A DNA stretch of 64,000 nucleotides from Pseudomonas sp. PD9R (GCF_019200975.1 NZ_JAHTMR010000001.1:575400-639399), one strand, 5' to 3'; positions 8,201 to 17,755 are shown, counted from the first letter of the stretch. The notes: generated by a model not told the origin, from the letters alone. Program-made: numbers and translations.

Positions 8201-9766
8201 ATGGCCTCTGAATACGAAATGTCGGTCAACGACTACATTGCAATAATCAAGCATCACGCGGTGCTGGTGATCGTGAGTATCGTGGTCATTCTCGCCGTGA
8301 GTGTATTGGTGGCGATGTCCATTCCTCCGGTTTACCAGTCATCCGGCACGATTCTGGTCGAGTCTCAGCAGATTTCGCCAGACCTGGTGGCGGCGAACAA
8401 CAACACCTTTGCCGATGAGCGTATCGAAGTCATCCGCCAGCGCGTGATGACCCGTGAGCATCTGGAAGGCATCATCGACAAGTACAATCTTTTCTCTTCG
8501 GAAAGCCGTCGGTTGAGCGTTACCGAGAAAATCGACGAAATGCGCAATGCGATTACCGTCTCCCTGGTCAGTGCCGCCGTCAAAGGGCGCGGCGAGGTGA
8601 CCATTGCTTTTCGTCTTGGCTTCGAGCACAAGCAGCCAGAAGTCGCAAACAAGGTCGCCAATGAACTCGTGACGCTGTTTCTCGATGAGAACATCAAGCA
8701 GCGCACCGAGCGTGCCAGTGAAACAACAGAGTTCCTGACGCAAGAGGCGGACAAGCTCCGGGTTGAGCTGGAAACCCTGGAGAACCGCTTGGCGGACTTT
8801 AAGCAGGCGCACAGTAACGCACTGCCTGAGCATCAGGAGTTGCGCATGAATATGCTGTCGCGCGCCGAAACCGAGCTCAAGGAAGTCGACCGCGACTACA
8901 AGGCTGCCAAAGAGGAATTGCGCTTCAACGAGTTGGAGGTTTCCGCCGCCAGTGCCGGGGTAGCGACCAAGCCTGGTGCGTCTGGTGCGGCGGCTGATCA
9001 GCCGCAGGATCTGGGTAGTCTCAAGGCGGAGTACACCCGGTTGCTGTCGCTCTATACCGAAGCTCACCCCGATGTGCGTGCCGTCAAACGCAAAATCGCT
9101 GCGCTTGAAGCTACTCAGGGTAAGGGGGCGGGTGCAGTGAGCGCGGTCAGTCTGGATGTTGCCAAGGCTCAGGCCCGGGTAGCGGCCTCGGACGCGCGCA
9201 TCAAGTCGCTGGCTGATCAGAAGCAGGGCATTCTCGCAAAAATCGACGCTTACGAGGCGCAGATACTGGAGACGCCGCAAGTCGAGCGCGGCCTGGTCAC
9301 TTTAATGCGTGACCACGACAACGCTCGTAAAAAGTATGAGGAGATTCGGACCAAGGAAATGGGGGCGAAGATTTCCGAAAGCCTGGAGCAGGAAAACAAG
9401 GCCGAGCGTTTTGTTCTGCTTGAGTCGCCGCTGATGCCTGAGAAGCCGGTACGGCCAAACCGCAAGAAAGTGGTTGCCATGGGATTTGTTCTCGCCCCGG
9501 TAGGCACTGGTGCATTGGTGATGTTGCTGGAAATGCTGAATCAGCGTGTTCGCGGTGTCGAGGCGCTGACAAGTGTGTTGGGTAGACGCGTATTGGGCAC
9601 CATTCCCTACATTCACACCAAGGCGGAGCTGGCGCGTCGCAAGCGGTTGCGCCAGCTTCTGATCCTCGGTGGAGTCATGTTGATCGCGGGCATTCTGGTG
9701 CTCGTGCATTTCTTCTACATGCCTCTGGATCTACTGGTGTTCAAGGCTCTGGCCCGGTTTGAATAA
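8201..9766 (+). CDS. Polysaccharide co-polymerase / chain-length determinant (Wzz, GNVR type)
   Basis: 521 residues. One transmembrane helix near residues 25-45 follows the cytoplasmic start (YEMSVNDYIAIIKHHAVLVI). A long periplasmic coiled-coil region (about 165-410) follows, then the proline-rich PEKPVRPNRKK before a second hydrophobic segment, and a third near 485-505. The GNVR-like segment MRDHDNARKKYEEIRTKEMG is present. It controls chain length and links polymerisation to export. The tyrosine kinase is a separate protein starting 11 bases downstream, as in PCP-2b systems. Same operon as the OPX and barrel genes. Confidence 0.85.
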   Translation: MASEYEMSVNDYIAIIKHHAVLVIVSIVVILAVSVLVAMSIPPVYQSSGTILVESQQISPDLVAANNNTFADERIEVIRQRVMTREHLEGIIDKYNLFSSESRRLSVTEKIDEMRNAITVSLVSAAVKGRGEVTIAFRLGFEHKQPEVANKVANELVTLFLDENIKQRTERASETTEFLTQEADKLRVELETLENRLADFKQAHSNALPEHQELRMNMLSRAETELKEVDRDYKAAKEELRFNELEVSAASAGVATKPGASGAAADQPQDLGSLKAEYTRLLSLYTEAHPDVRAVKRKIAALEATQGKGAGAVSAVSLDVAKAQARVAASDARIKSLADQKQGILAKIDAYEAQILETPQVERGLVTLMRDHDNARKKYEEIRTKEMGAKISESLEQENKAERFVLLESPLMPEKPVRPNRKKVVAMGFVLAPVGTGALVMLLEMLNQRVRGVEALTSVLGRRVLGTIPYIHTKAELARRKRLRQLLILGGVMLIAGILVLVHFFYMPLDLLVFKALARFE

Positions 9767-9777
9767 GGAATACAGCC

Positions 9778-10569
9778 ATGGAAATTATCAAGCCAGCGAG
9801 CGATAAGAACGAGCAACAGCCTTCGTCAGGTCTGGTGACCACATCGACCCCGCAGCCTGCGACGCTCAATGCCCTCAGTTATGTACAAACCAGGGTTGTG
9901 CCCTTGCGGGCAGACCACCTTGAGCGCAACCGCATTGTGGCTTACAACAAGAATTCGAGTATGGGCGGGGCTTTCGATTTGCTGCGTACGCAGGTTCTGA
10001 AAGCCATGGAGGAAAATGGCTGGCGCACGCTGGCGATTACCTCGCCGACGCCGGACTCAGGCAAAACCGTCATGGCGATCAACCTGGCGATGAGCATCGC
10101 GCATCACACCACCAAGACGGCGTTGTTGGTGGACTTCGATTTGCGTCGTCCGAAGGTGGGTGCCTGCCTGGGCCTTACGATGGAAAAGTCGCTCAATGAA
10201 CTGCTCGCCGACGAAGCCGAACTGCAAGACGTGCTGGTCAATCCGACCTTGCCGCGCTTTGTGGTCCTGCCGACACGAGAGCCGATTCCCCTCTCGACTG
10301 AGGTGCTGTCCTCGCACGCGGTGAGCCATTTGATCAGCGATCTTCGCGAGCGCTACAACTCGCGTATCGTGATTTTCGACTTGCCACCATTGTTGAGTTC
10401 GGATGACGTGATTACGGTCTTGCCGAAATTCGATTGCGTGCTGCTGGTGGTCGCGAACGGCATGAACAGCAAGAAAGAAATCGAGGAATGCCTGCATCAC
10501 CTGGGGACATCCAATCTGATTGGCACGGTGCTGAACAAAGCCGAGCCGCAAAACCGCTCTTACTACTAG
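9778..10569 (+). CDS. BY-kinase (tyrosine autokinase, CpsD/Wzc C-domain-like)
   Basis: 263 residues, cytoplasmic. The Walker A region reads SPTPDSGKT (89-97), an unusual P-loop lacking the first glycine but keeping GKT. Walker A' is LLVDFDLRRP (116-125), the hallmark of bacterial tyrosine kinases, and Walker B is VIFDLPP. The C-terminus ends NRSYY, a short version of the tyrosine cluster that is autophosphorylated in this family. It would cycle with the neighbouring co-polymerase to control polymerisation. Last gene of the first plus-strand block. Confidence 0.85.
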   Translation: MEIIKPASDKNEQQPSSGLVTTSTPQPATLNALSYVQTRVVPLRADHLERNRIVAYNKNSSMGGAFDLLRTQVLKAMEENGWRTLAITSPTPDSGKTVMAINLAMSIAHHTTKTALLVDFDLRRPKVGACLGLTMEKSLNELLADEAELQDVLVNPTLPRFVVLPTREPIPLSTEVLSSHAVSHLISDLRERYNSRIVIFDLPPLLSSDDVITVLPKFDCVLLVVANGMNSKKEIEECLHHLGTSNLIGTVLNKAEPQNRSYY

Positions 10570-10580
10570 AGCGGCTCTCT

Positions 10581-10610
10581 TCGGCGCGCGGCGTTACTTG
10601 TCGGCGCCGA
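10581..10610. terminator. Possible weak bidirectional terminator
   Basis: A 7-bp inverted repeat TCGGCGC / GCGCCGA with a 16-base loop lies between the convergent kinase and galE genes. No strong T-run on either side. Confidence 0.25.
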
Positions 10611-10613
10611 GTC

Positions 10614-11591
10614 TCAGTGCCAAGGGTACTTCTGCTCCCAGTTCCAGGCGTGCGTCACTATCTGTTCCAGTGAGGCAAATCGTGGCTGCCAGCCAAGTAG
10701 TTCGTTGGCCCTGCGGGGATCAGCCACAAGGCGCGGCGGATCGCCAGCGCGGCGTGGCGCTTCGCCTACGCGGATATCCTGCCCGGTTACATGGCGCGCA
10801 GTGTCGATCACTTGCTGGACCGAAAATCCTTGGCCGTTACCGAGATTGAAAGCCGTGCTTGCACCGCCTTCCAGCAGATAATCCACGGCTAGCGCGTGAG
10901 CTGCGACAAGATCGGCAACGTGAACATAGTCGCGAATGCAGGTGCCATCAGGCGTGTCGTAATCACGGCCGTAGACGGTGATGGATTCGCGCCGGCCCGA
11001 GGCAGCTTGCAGGATCAGGGGCAGCAGGTGGGTTTCCGGTTCATGACGTTCACCCAACTGACCTTCAGGGTCTGCTCCGGCGGCGTTGAAGTAACGCAGG
11101 CAGACCGATTTGAGGCCGTATGCGCGGTCGAAATCTTCAAGCATCTGCTCCACCATCCATTTGCTGCGCCCATAAGGGTTGATCGCGGCCTTGGGGTGCT
11201 CTTCATCGATGGGCACGTACATCGGGTTGCCGTAGACGGCGGCGGTGGAGGAAAAGATGAAGTTTTTAACACCCGCCCGCACCATGGCTTGCAGCAGCGA
11301 CAGGGTGGCGGCCAGATTGTTTTGATAATACTTGCCAGGTTCGGTGACGGATTCGCCCACTTGTATAAAGGAGGCGAAGTGGAAGACCGCATCGAATGGG
11401 TGAGCCGCAAACAGGGCATCCAGTGCCGGTGCATCGGCGATGTCCAGTTCGACCAGTGTCCCGCCCGTCAACGCGCTGCGATACCCCGTTGAAAAGTTGT
11501 CTGCCACTACCAGTTCGTGACCTGCATTCAGCAGTTGCTTCACCATGTGCGAGCCAATGTAGCCCGCGCCACCCACCACCAAAAATTTCAT
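10614..11591 (-). CDS. galE: UDP-glucose 4-epimerase
   Basis: 325 residues. NAD-binding GGAGYIGS (7-14), catalytic Tyr140 and Lys144 in YGRSK, and SSTAAVYG around 114-121 identify an extended short-chain dehydrogenase of the GalE type. It interconverts UDP-glucose and UDP-galactose (possibly the GlcNAc/GalNAc pair), supplying sugar for the polysaccharide. It is on the minus strand, convergent with the kinase gene and divergent from the phosphoethanolamine-transferase-like gene. A RBS-like GGAGATCAGG precedes the ATG. Confidence 0.85.
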   Translation of the reverse strand: MKFLVVGGAGYIGSHMVKQLLNAGHELVVADNFSTGYRSALTGGTLVELDIADAPALDALFAAHPFDAVFHFASFIQVGESVTEPGKYYQNNLAATLSLLQAMVRAGVKNFIFSSTAAVYGNPMYVPIDEEHPKAAINPYGRSKWMVEQMLEDFDRAYGLKSVCLRYFNAAGADPEGQLGERHEPETHLLPLILQAASGRRESITVYGRDYDTPDGTCIRDYVHVADLVAAHALAVDYLLEGGASTAFNLGNGQGFSVQQVIDTARHVTGQDIRVGEAPRRAGDPPRLVADPRRANELLGWQPRFASLEQIVTHAWNWEQKYPWH

Positions 11592-11815
11592 CCTGATCTC
11601 CGATCTTCCAGGGCGCTATTGCTGTGCAAGCACAGCTTGGAACCTCAGTGCGATTTACCTGAGCATTACGTTAAAAGATAGTTTTAGCTAGTGAGTCTTG
11701 CAGCGGCGGCCTGCAATTGATTCGAAGCTTTGGAACCCTGAAAATCATGGCACTACACGCCAATTAAAGCTACCCTTCAGACTGCATTCGGGTGTCGTGC
11801 GAGAATAAATATAAA

Positions 11816-13462
11816 ATGAAAAATTCCGCCAAAGTTAGCGATTGCGCGCTACAAATATTAAAAGCGGAATGGCCAAATTTAGTGTTGTGGTCATATTTGC
11901 TGTCACCGTTGATAATTCGGTTGGTGCTGAACTATCAGTACTCGAAAATTGATGTGTTAGCCTTCTATACTGTTGGCATGTCGTTGTTGTGGTTTTTGGC
12001 TATTAGATTTGTGTCGGGCAATCAGTTCAGGGTTCACGTTGTTCTACTGCCATTCTATCTGGCAGCAACCATGGATCTGTTTCTGGTGTTGAATTTCAGC
12101 TCAAGACTGACAGCAGCCTATATATTTATTGGCTTGACCAACTATAAGGAAGCAGCCGATTTTCTACCGACCTATTGGCGATCCATCAGTATCGTTCTGG
12201 TGGTGTTCATGCTGTGCTATGGGGTTGGGCTAACGGGTTTATACAAACGCGACTTGTATAAGAACAAAGGTATTTTTGTTCTGGCCATTAGCGCTTTGCT
12301 ACTGGGGTATGGAGCGTATTTTTATAAAACCGTCAAGATAAACTCTTTCGGGAAATCTGCATTCATGGATCTCCTGGCAAAAGATCAAAGCACGCCAGTG
12401 GGTTATTTGTCGCAAGTCGGCCTCACTGCAGACTTGTATCTGGAGTCGGAGAAATTCATCAAGCGTCGCCTGGCGTCTGATGTAAAAATAACCCGCGTAT
12501 CCAAGCAATCAAATATAGAAACCATTGTGTTTGTGATCGGTGAGTCATCACGGCCGCAAAATTGGTCTCTCTACGGGTACAACCAGGAAACCACCCCGAA
12601 TTTGAACAAGCAGGTGGGGCTTTTCAAGTTTAATAATATCTGCACCACGGCCCCATACACTTCGTTTGCGGTGCCTTCAATGCTGAGCCTCGAGCCTATA
12701 TCGGATTGGGAGTCGATTGCGTCGACAAGGTCGCTGGTGAGTATATATCGTGCCGCCGGGTACAAGACCTATTGGCTGTCTGCACAGGAAGTCGATAGTT
12801 TTGGCGGAATAATTCCACAAATAGCGGCTGAGGCACAGTATCGTCAGTACTTTGAGAGAAGCTATGACGGCGCATTAATGTCAGAGTATGAAAAAATACT
12901 GCAAAACAGCGATGCAGAAAAGCAAGCCATATTTATTCATATCAAGGGTAGTCATTTCGAGTATTCACGTCGATACCCGGAAGGTTTCGATAAATTCAAG
13001 CCTTCAACGGACACCTTCAAAGACAAAACCATCGCGGAATATAACAACACTATTTTGTATACGGATTGGTTGCTAAGTACGTTTATCAAGCGGCTGGAAT
13101 CAAGTGAAAAACCCTCTGTCTTGTTCTATGCATCTGATCATGGTGAAAATATGATGGATGACGCCCGAGGGCTTTTGGGGCACGGTCTTGGCAATAAATA
13201 CGATCTCCCGGTCTCGGCATTTATCTGGGCCTCAAGTAATGTTTCAAATCAACAAGCGCTGCAGCTTTTAAAGTTGAAGGATAGAGAGGCTCAAAAAGTC
13301 AGCATATCGTCGCTATCGCATACGCTGTTAAGTCTTACGGGGGTTTTTACGGGGAAATACAACAGTTCAAATGATTTGCTGAGTAACGATTTCGTATCGT
13401 CGGAATGCCCTTATCTTCTCGGCGCAGGATATGTTCCATCGTTTGATTTTAACGCTGATTAA
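11816..13462 (+). CDS. Phosphoethanolamine-transferase-like membrane enzyme (sulfatase fold)
   Basis: 548 residues from the ATG at 11816 (an in-frame GTG exists at 11792). About five transmembrane helices occupy the first 180 residues. A periplasmic alkaline-phosphatase-fold domain follows, with IVFVIGESSRP (the GE(T/S) nucleophile motif, serine here), SLYGY and TTPNL, and later ASDHGENMMDDARGLLGHG with the metal-binding Asp-His and Gly-His. EptA/CptA/OpgE enzymes move phosphoethanolamine from phosphatidylethanolamine to lipid A or glycans. Its place in this locus suggests decoration of the exopolysaccharide. Base use is more AT-rich than its neighbours. Confidence 0.75.
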   Translation: MKNSAKVSDCALQILKAEWPNLVLWSYLLSPLIIRLVLNYQYSKIDVLAFYTVGMSLLWFLAIRFVSGNQFRVHVVLLPFYLAATMDLFLVLNFSSRLTAAYIFIGLTNYKEAADFLPTYWRSISIVLVVFMLCYGVGLTGLYKRDLYKNKGIFVLAISALLLGYGAYFYKTVKINSFGKSAFMDLLAKDQSTPVGYLSQVGLTADLYLESEKFIKRRLASDVKITRVSKQSNIETIVFVIGESSRPQNWSLYGYNQETTPNLNKQVGLFKFNNICTTAPYTSFAVPSMLSLEPISDWESIASTRSLVSIYRAAGYKTYWLSAQEVDSFGGIIPQIAAEAQYRQYFERSYDGALMSEYEKILQNSDAEKQAIFIHIKGSHFEYSRRYPEGFDKFKPSTDTFKDKTIAEYNNTILYTDWLLSTFIKRLESSEKPSVLFYASDHGENMMDDARGLLGHGLGNKYDLPVSAFIWASSNVSNQQALQLLKLKDREAQKVSISSLSHTLLSLTGVFTGKYNSSNDLLSNDFVSSECPYLLGAGYVPSFDFNAD

Positions 13463-13465
13463 ACA

Positions 13466-13506
13466 AACCAGGCAGAACAACGCTGCAGGCGTTGTTCTGC
13501 CTGGTT
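13466..13506. terminator. Strong bidirectional terminator
   Basis: Perfect 18-bp inverted repeat (AACCAGGCAGAACAACGC and its complement) with a 5-base loop between two convergent genes. Long perfect stems here normally serve both strands. Confidence 0.8.
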
Positions 13507-13510
13507 GACT

Positions 13511-16129
13511 TCACTGCTTACTGGTGGCCTTTTTCAAAAACAACCAGCTCGACGCCTGCAAGCCGTCGAACTTGATGGTATAGCGGCCATCAAGGTAAGC
13601 CGCGGGCAGCTTCTTCATTTGCCCCAGTACGCCGTGGGTGAACAGCGTCAAGCCTTGCGGCGCCTGGACTGTCAGCGTGCCCTCAAGGGGCTCAACGTAA
13701 AAAGGTGTTTTGTCGTTGTCCTGGGGAACGGCACGGGTGCCCAGCGAAATCAGTAGATTCTGCGATTGGCCCAAGGGCGCATCGTCCAGACTTTGCACCA
13801 CCACACTGGCGTTGGCGGTCTTCACCTGAACCTGAATGTTGCGAAGGCTGACCGACTCGCCGCCGATCCAGCCGGTCGCGGCCTGGGTGCGCGGCGTATC
13901 GATGGTGTAGACGCCCTGTTTCCAGTTGCGCTTCAACTCACCCGTGTCGGTTGTGGATTCGCTGGCATTGGCGTCCAGCAGCGATTGATTCGGGTCATGA
14001 AATTGCTGTGCACTGTTCGGGATAACGCTTTGTTGCAACCAGGGCAATTCCGGCGTCTGTGGCATCGCGATTTCCAGCTTGCCTTTCTCCATGGCGGTGC
14101 GCAGCAGAGCAGAGTTGGCCGGTGTGATCATTTGATTGAACAGGGTGTCTGGCGTCGGCGCGAAGACGTAGGTCGTCGTGGCTTCGTGAACGTCCGCACG
14201 GCGATAAAGCAATGCGGCGGCGGGCAGGGTGGCCAGCATTGCAGGGTCGTTGTAGGCGTGCCAGTTGCTGGCACTCATTCCTTCGCCCCCCAGTGGCTCC
14301 TGGCTGTAGGCATATTGCATCAATGCGTCCCAGCCTTGGTGGCTCGCGGTGCCAGCGACATAGAGTGGCAGCGAGTGGCGGTCTGGCGTCGGGAAGGGCT
14401 CATTGTTCCATTCGGTGACGGTCAAGGGTTTGCCAATGACCTGGCCGGCGGCAATCCAGTTCACGATGCCGTCGCTGTAGAGCGGGTTTTTTTCTATCTG
14501 TCCGGAGCCGCCGTAGCTATGGACGTCGATTACGTCGCCGGCGGTGAGGGCCGGCAGGGAGTTCAAGGCATTGCCACCCCAGGTGCTGGTCGTGGCAATG
14601 GGGACCTTCACGCCTATTCCACGCAGGTGTTGAATCATGTCGACGTTGAAACGTCGCTCAAGATCGTTAAGGAAAAGCTTGGAGGGACCTGGCTCCCAGG
14701 CACGCCAGGTCTGGTTGGCCGAAAGATTGTGCTGGCTGGCGAAGGCCTCGGCTTCTGCCATATAGACGCGGTTGTGCTTTGGCACTTGCTTGTCTGGCAG
14801 AAGGGCATTGCCAAAGTGGAATGTAATGTCATTTTCGTTGGTAATCAGGACGGCGGCGATCGCCGGATCGTCTTTGTAGGCGAGGCCGGTGTAGGCGTTA
14901 ACATGGGTCATATAGGCTTCGGTGAAACGCTTCATGGCTTTCTGAATGGTGAGATTCACATAGTTGTAGCCCTTGAGATAGGCGATGTTTTGCTCTTCTT
15001 TTGGCAGTTCATCGAAACCATAAATGTTGTCGTTTGCCATAAGGGCTCGCTGGACGTGCATATCGAGCCACACATAAATGCCTTCGTCTTTCAGGCACTT
15101 GATCCACCAGTCGAGTTTTCTCAGCGATTCCGGGCTGAGTTGCTGGGTGTCACGCGTGACCCGGACGTCGCCAAAGATGTTCGGCAAGACCCATGGCGAG
15201 TCATGGTGGTGCAGTCGTACGAGATTGAAACCCAGTGCGGACAGGCGTTTGGCCTGCTGCTTGATGGCATCGTCCGGGGTTTTGAACAGTGTATAGGCCG
15301 AAAGGTTGGTGCCCCAGAAGCGCGCCGGCGTATTGTCCGCAAACAGCAATTGTTCGCCGGAGGCTTTAATAAAGCCGCGCTTGCCTGCCGGTTTTTCCTG
15401 AGCGTTGAGAAAGGACAGGTCGACCGGCGAGGTATTGCTGTCGAGCTTGTCAGTCGGCCAGGTCTTCGGGTCAGTCAGCCCGAAGCGCTCACTGCTGGTC
15501 GGGCCGACCGCCATATCCCCGGAAACGCTCAAGGTGGCGGTGAATGCCTGGCGGCCAGGTTTGATCGTGTTCTTGTAGAAAAAAGCCCGCACCTCGGATT
15601 TACCGCCCGGTTCAAAGTACACACCCGCCAGCGCGGGCTCGAAGCGCATTTCGATGTGTCGTCCTTGTGCGTTGCCCCACGACCAGCCTCGGTTGTCAGC
15701 TAGCAAAGTGGGCTCGCCCATTTCTCCGGCGAAAAGGGCGGAGTCGAAGTTGAAGACGATACCGCCACCTGACAAGCCCGACTTCTCGCTGCGTGCATCC
15801 AGGACAAAGTTCCAGGTCATCGTTTGCTCGTCTTGCTTCTGAATCTGTGCAGCCAAGTCGAAATCCAGCGCTTTGTTTTTTCCGGCAAGGGAGTATCGAT
15901 AAGGGCCATTGACCTTGAATTCGGTCTGCAAATACGTCCAGTCCCAGTTGCTCCCAAAGAAGGAGAATTTGCTGGCAACAGCCGGGCTACCGCCACGCGC
16001 GAGTGCTGGCAGGCCATTGCGCTCTTCGACACTGGCGACCCAGTCAGACGCCCAGGTACGCAACGGCCAAACAGCAAAAAACAGCAGTAGCAGGAGCAAT
16101 ATCCGGGGGCGGCGAAACAACGGGAGCAT
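13511..16129 (-). CDS. Secreted glycoside hydrolase, GH5/cellulase-like
   Basis: 872 residues with an N-terminal hydrophobic signal or anchor (RPRILLLLLLFFAVWPLRTWA). Residues 40-240 look like a beta-sandwich. A TIM-barrel domain follows from about 250, with GTNLSAY, NLVRLHHHD (303-310), acid/base Glu432 in ITNEND and probable nucleophile Glu573 in VTEWNNE, the clan-A pattern. The last 200 residues form another beta-rich domain. Hydrolases inside exopolysaccharide loci trim or release the polymer, or clear misplaced polymer from the periplasm. The wzy gene lies 5 bases upstream on the same strand. Confidence 0.75.
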   Translation of the reverse strand: MLPLFRRPRILLLLLLFFAVWPLRTWASDWVASVEERNGLPALARGGSPAVASKFSFFGSNWDWTYLQTEFKVNGPYRYSLAGKNKALDFDLAAQIQKQDEQTMTWNFVLDARSEKSGLSGGGIVFNFDSALFAGEMGEPTLLADNRGWSWGNAQGRHIEMRFEPALAGVYFEPGGKSEVRAFFYKNTIKPGRQAFTATLSVSGDMAVGPTSSERFGLTDPKTWPTDKLDSNTSPVDLSFLNAQEKPAGKRGFIKASGEQLLFADNTPARFWGTNLSAYTLFKTPDDAIKQQAKRLSALGFNLVRLHHHDSPWVLPNIFGDVRVTRDTQQLSPESLRKLDWWIKCLKDEGIYVWLDMHVQRALMANDNIYGFDELPKEEQNIAYLKGYNYVNLTIQKAMKRFTEAYMTHVNAYTGLAYKDDPAIAAVLITNENDITFHFGNALLPDKQVPKHNRVYMAEAEAFASQHNLSANQTWRAWEPGPSKLFLNDLERRFNVDMIQHLRGIGVKVPIATTSTWGGNALNSLPALTAGDVIDVHSYGGSGQIEKNPLYSDGIVNWIAAGQVIGKPLTVTEWNNEPFPTPDRHSLPLYVAGTASHQGWDALMQYAYSQEPLGGEGMSASNWHAYNDPAMLATLPAAALLYRRADVHEATTTYVFAPTPDTLFNQMITPANSALLRTAMEKGKLEIAMPQTPELPWLQQSVIPNSAQQFHDPNQSLLDANASESTTDTGELKRNWKQGVYTIDTPRTQAATGWIGGESVSLRNIQVQVKTANASVVVQSLDDAPLGQSQNLLISLGTRAVPQDNDKTPFYVEPLEGTLTVQAPQGLTLFTHGVLGQMKKLPAAYLDGRYTIKFDGLQASSWLFLKKATSKQ

Positions 16130-16134
16130 GAGTT

Positions 16135-17661
16135 CTACCTGAGTTGGAGATGGGCACTTGCCGTGACGGCCGGGGTGGTTTGCTTGAGCCTGCGTGCCAT
16201 CTGCGCGTAGGCAACCCCCAGTCCGGCCACCGACCAGTACACCACCGGGATAACTGTGATACTGCTAACGGTCACGATGGTGATCAGAATTCCGGCCAGT
16301 GTCGCCAGGAGTGCACGCCCGAGTCGACGTGACTCATCATCTTTGTGAGGGAACGAACGCATCCCCTTGCGGATGCCAAGCAGAACAGCGGCGAAAAATC
16401 CCACGAACAGAGCCAATCCAACCAACCCGACTGCCAGCGCCACACCGATGTAGGTGTTGACGATGTCGATGATCCCCTGGCCTTGAGTCAATGCCACCAT
16501 TTCCGGTTGGCTGCGGTAATCGAAAGAGCCCAGCCAGGGGTTGCGCTGGATAACGATCATTGAGTTATCGATCAACTGTTGCCGGTAGGTGATGTTCTCG
16601 ACTTCCACCGTGCCGATGAAAGGAAGCAGGTCAATGACTTTTTGCCCGCCCGGTACGACGGCCAGCAGGGGCAGGGCGATGACGCCTGCGAGCGCCAGCA
16701 GCATCAGGCGTTTGAACGCTTTGCGGCCGGTGCCGATGAACACGACGATCATCACGGCTGCTCCGATCCAGGGGCCACGCGACAGTGGCGCGTACAGGCC
16801 ACCGGCGAGCAATAGCGCGCCAAGGCCTCGCTGCATTTTGCTGCGTACATCCTCCTGCAAGTACAGGAACAGCCCGATGGCCACACTGATGACGAAGCCC
16901 AGCGCAATGGCCTGGCCGGTGGTGACGCTGGCGCGTAATGAACCGCCACGCGTCAAGTAGCTGGTCATTTCCTGTTGCACGCCCAAGGCATCGGTCAGCG
17001 CGGTGTAGAGCAGCCAGTTGCGGGAATATTCGAACAGACCAATAAGCGACAGCACCATGGCGGCGATGACAAAACCAAACAGGGCGTCCTTGAAGTCGCT
17101 GAGGTTCTTCAGCGCGCGACTGGCAACGTAGTAAGGCAGAAAAACTTCGATGAACAGATAAAGCGTCTGGCGCAACGTGTCGGTGACCGTGGTTTCGCGC
17201 AGGTAAAGCAGGCTCGTCAGCACGATGTTGGCGGCCAACAATTTGTCGGGCCACGTGCGTCCGAATGGCACGGTGTCTGCTCGCCTGCGTAAAGCGAGAA
17301 ACGCCGGCATCAATATGAAAAATGCCAGAAGGCGTATGTGGTTCAGGGTAAAGAAATAGTTGGCCAGGCCAAAGGCGGGTATCTCCGCTGCTCCCGGCGG
17401 CATGAGAAACAGCAGCAGAAAAAACAGTGCAACAGGGTTACGTTCGCGTTTTTGCGCGACGGTCATCACGATAGCGGCGATGCCCGCGTACACCCAGAAA
17501 CTGTGCGCAAGAAAGGCCACTAGCGTCAGAACGAACCACAGATTGCGCCGGCGAGTGAAGTCTTGGTCAGGGATCAGGTCTGCTGCCGGTCGGCGTGCCA
17601 TAGCAAAAACGATGCCGGCAAGGACCAGAATGACGATTAACGCGCGTAAATGCTCAGGCAT
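16135..17661 (-). CDS. O-antigen ligase/polymerase family membrane protein (probable Wzy)
   Basis: 508 residues with about twelve hydrophobic helices and a large periplasmic loop around residues 340-400 (TVEVENITYRQQLIDNSMIV ... RNPWLGSF). That loop is the hallmark of the Wzy_C / O-antigen ligase superfamily. In a locus with a Wzx flippase and WcaJ-type initiating enzyme the expected role is polymerising lipid-linked repeat units in the periplasm. It forms a two-gene minus-strand unit with the hydrolase. A ligase acting on protein or lipid cannot be excluded. Confidence 0.75.
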   Translation of the reverse strand: MPEHLRALIVILVLAGIVFAMARRPAADLIPDQDFTRRRNLWFVLTLVAFLAHSFWVYAGIAAIVMTVAQKRERNPVALFFLLLFLMPPGAAEIPAFGLANYFFTLNHIRLLAFFILMPAFLALRRRADTVPFGRTWPDKLLAANIVLTSLLYLRETTVTDTLRQTLYLFIEVFLPYYVASRALKNLSDFKDALFGFVIAAMVLSLIGLFEYSRNWLLYTALTDALGVQQEMTSYLTRGGSLRASVTTGQAIALGFVISVAIGLFLYLQEDVRSKMQRGLGALLLAGGLYAPLSRGPWIGAAVMIVVFIGTGRKAFKRLMLLALAGVIALPLLAVVPGGQKVIDLLPFIGTVEVENITYRQQLIDNSMIVIQRNPWLGSFDYRSQPEMVALTQGQGIIDIVNTYIGVALAVGLVGLALFVGFFAAVLLGIRKGMRSFPHKDDESRRLGRALLATLAGILITIVTVSSITVIPVVYWSVAGLGVAYAQMARRLKQTTPAVTASAHLQLR

Positions 17662-17755
17662 GGGTGCTTGGACTTATCGATTGATGAGCGACGACTAGTG
17701 GAATGGCCAAATGCGACTATAGTACCTTTCGTACCATTGAGCCGGAGTTGATGCT

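Noticed and set aside
13766..15703. 645-codon plus-strand frame opposite the GH5-like hydrolase
   Set aside because: Antisense shadow; the minus-strand frame has signal peptide and catalytic motifs.
16135..17661. Possible exosortase
   Set aside because: Considered because the locus looks PEP-CTERM-like, but length (508 residues), topology and the large loop fit Wzy/O-antigen ligase, not the shorter eight-helix exosortases.
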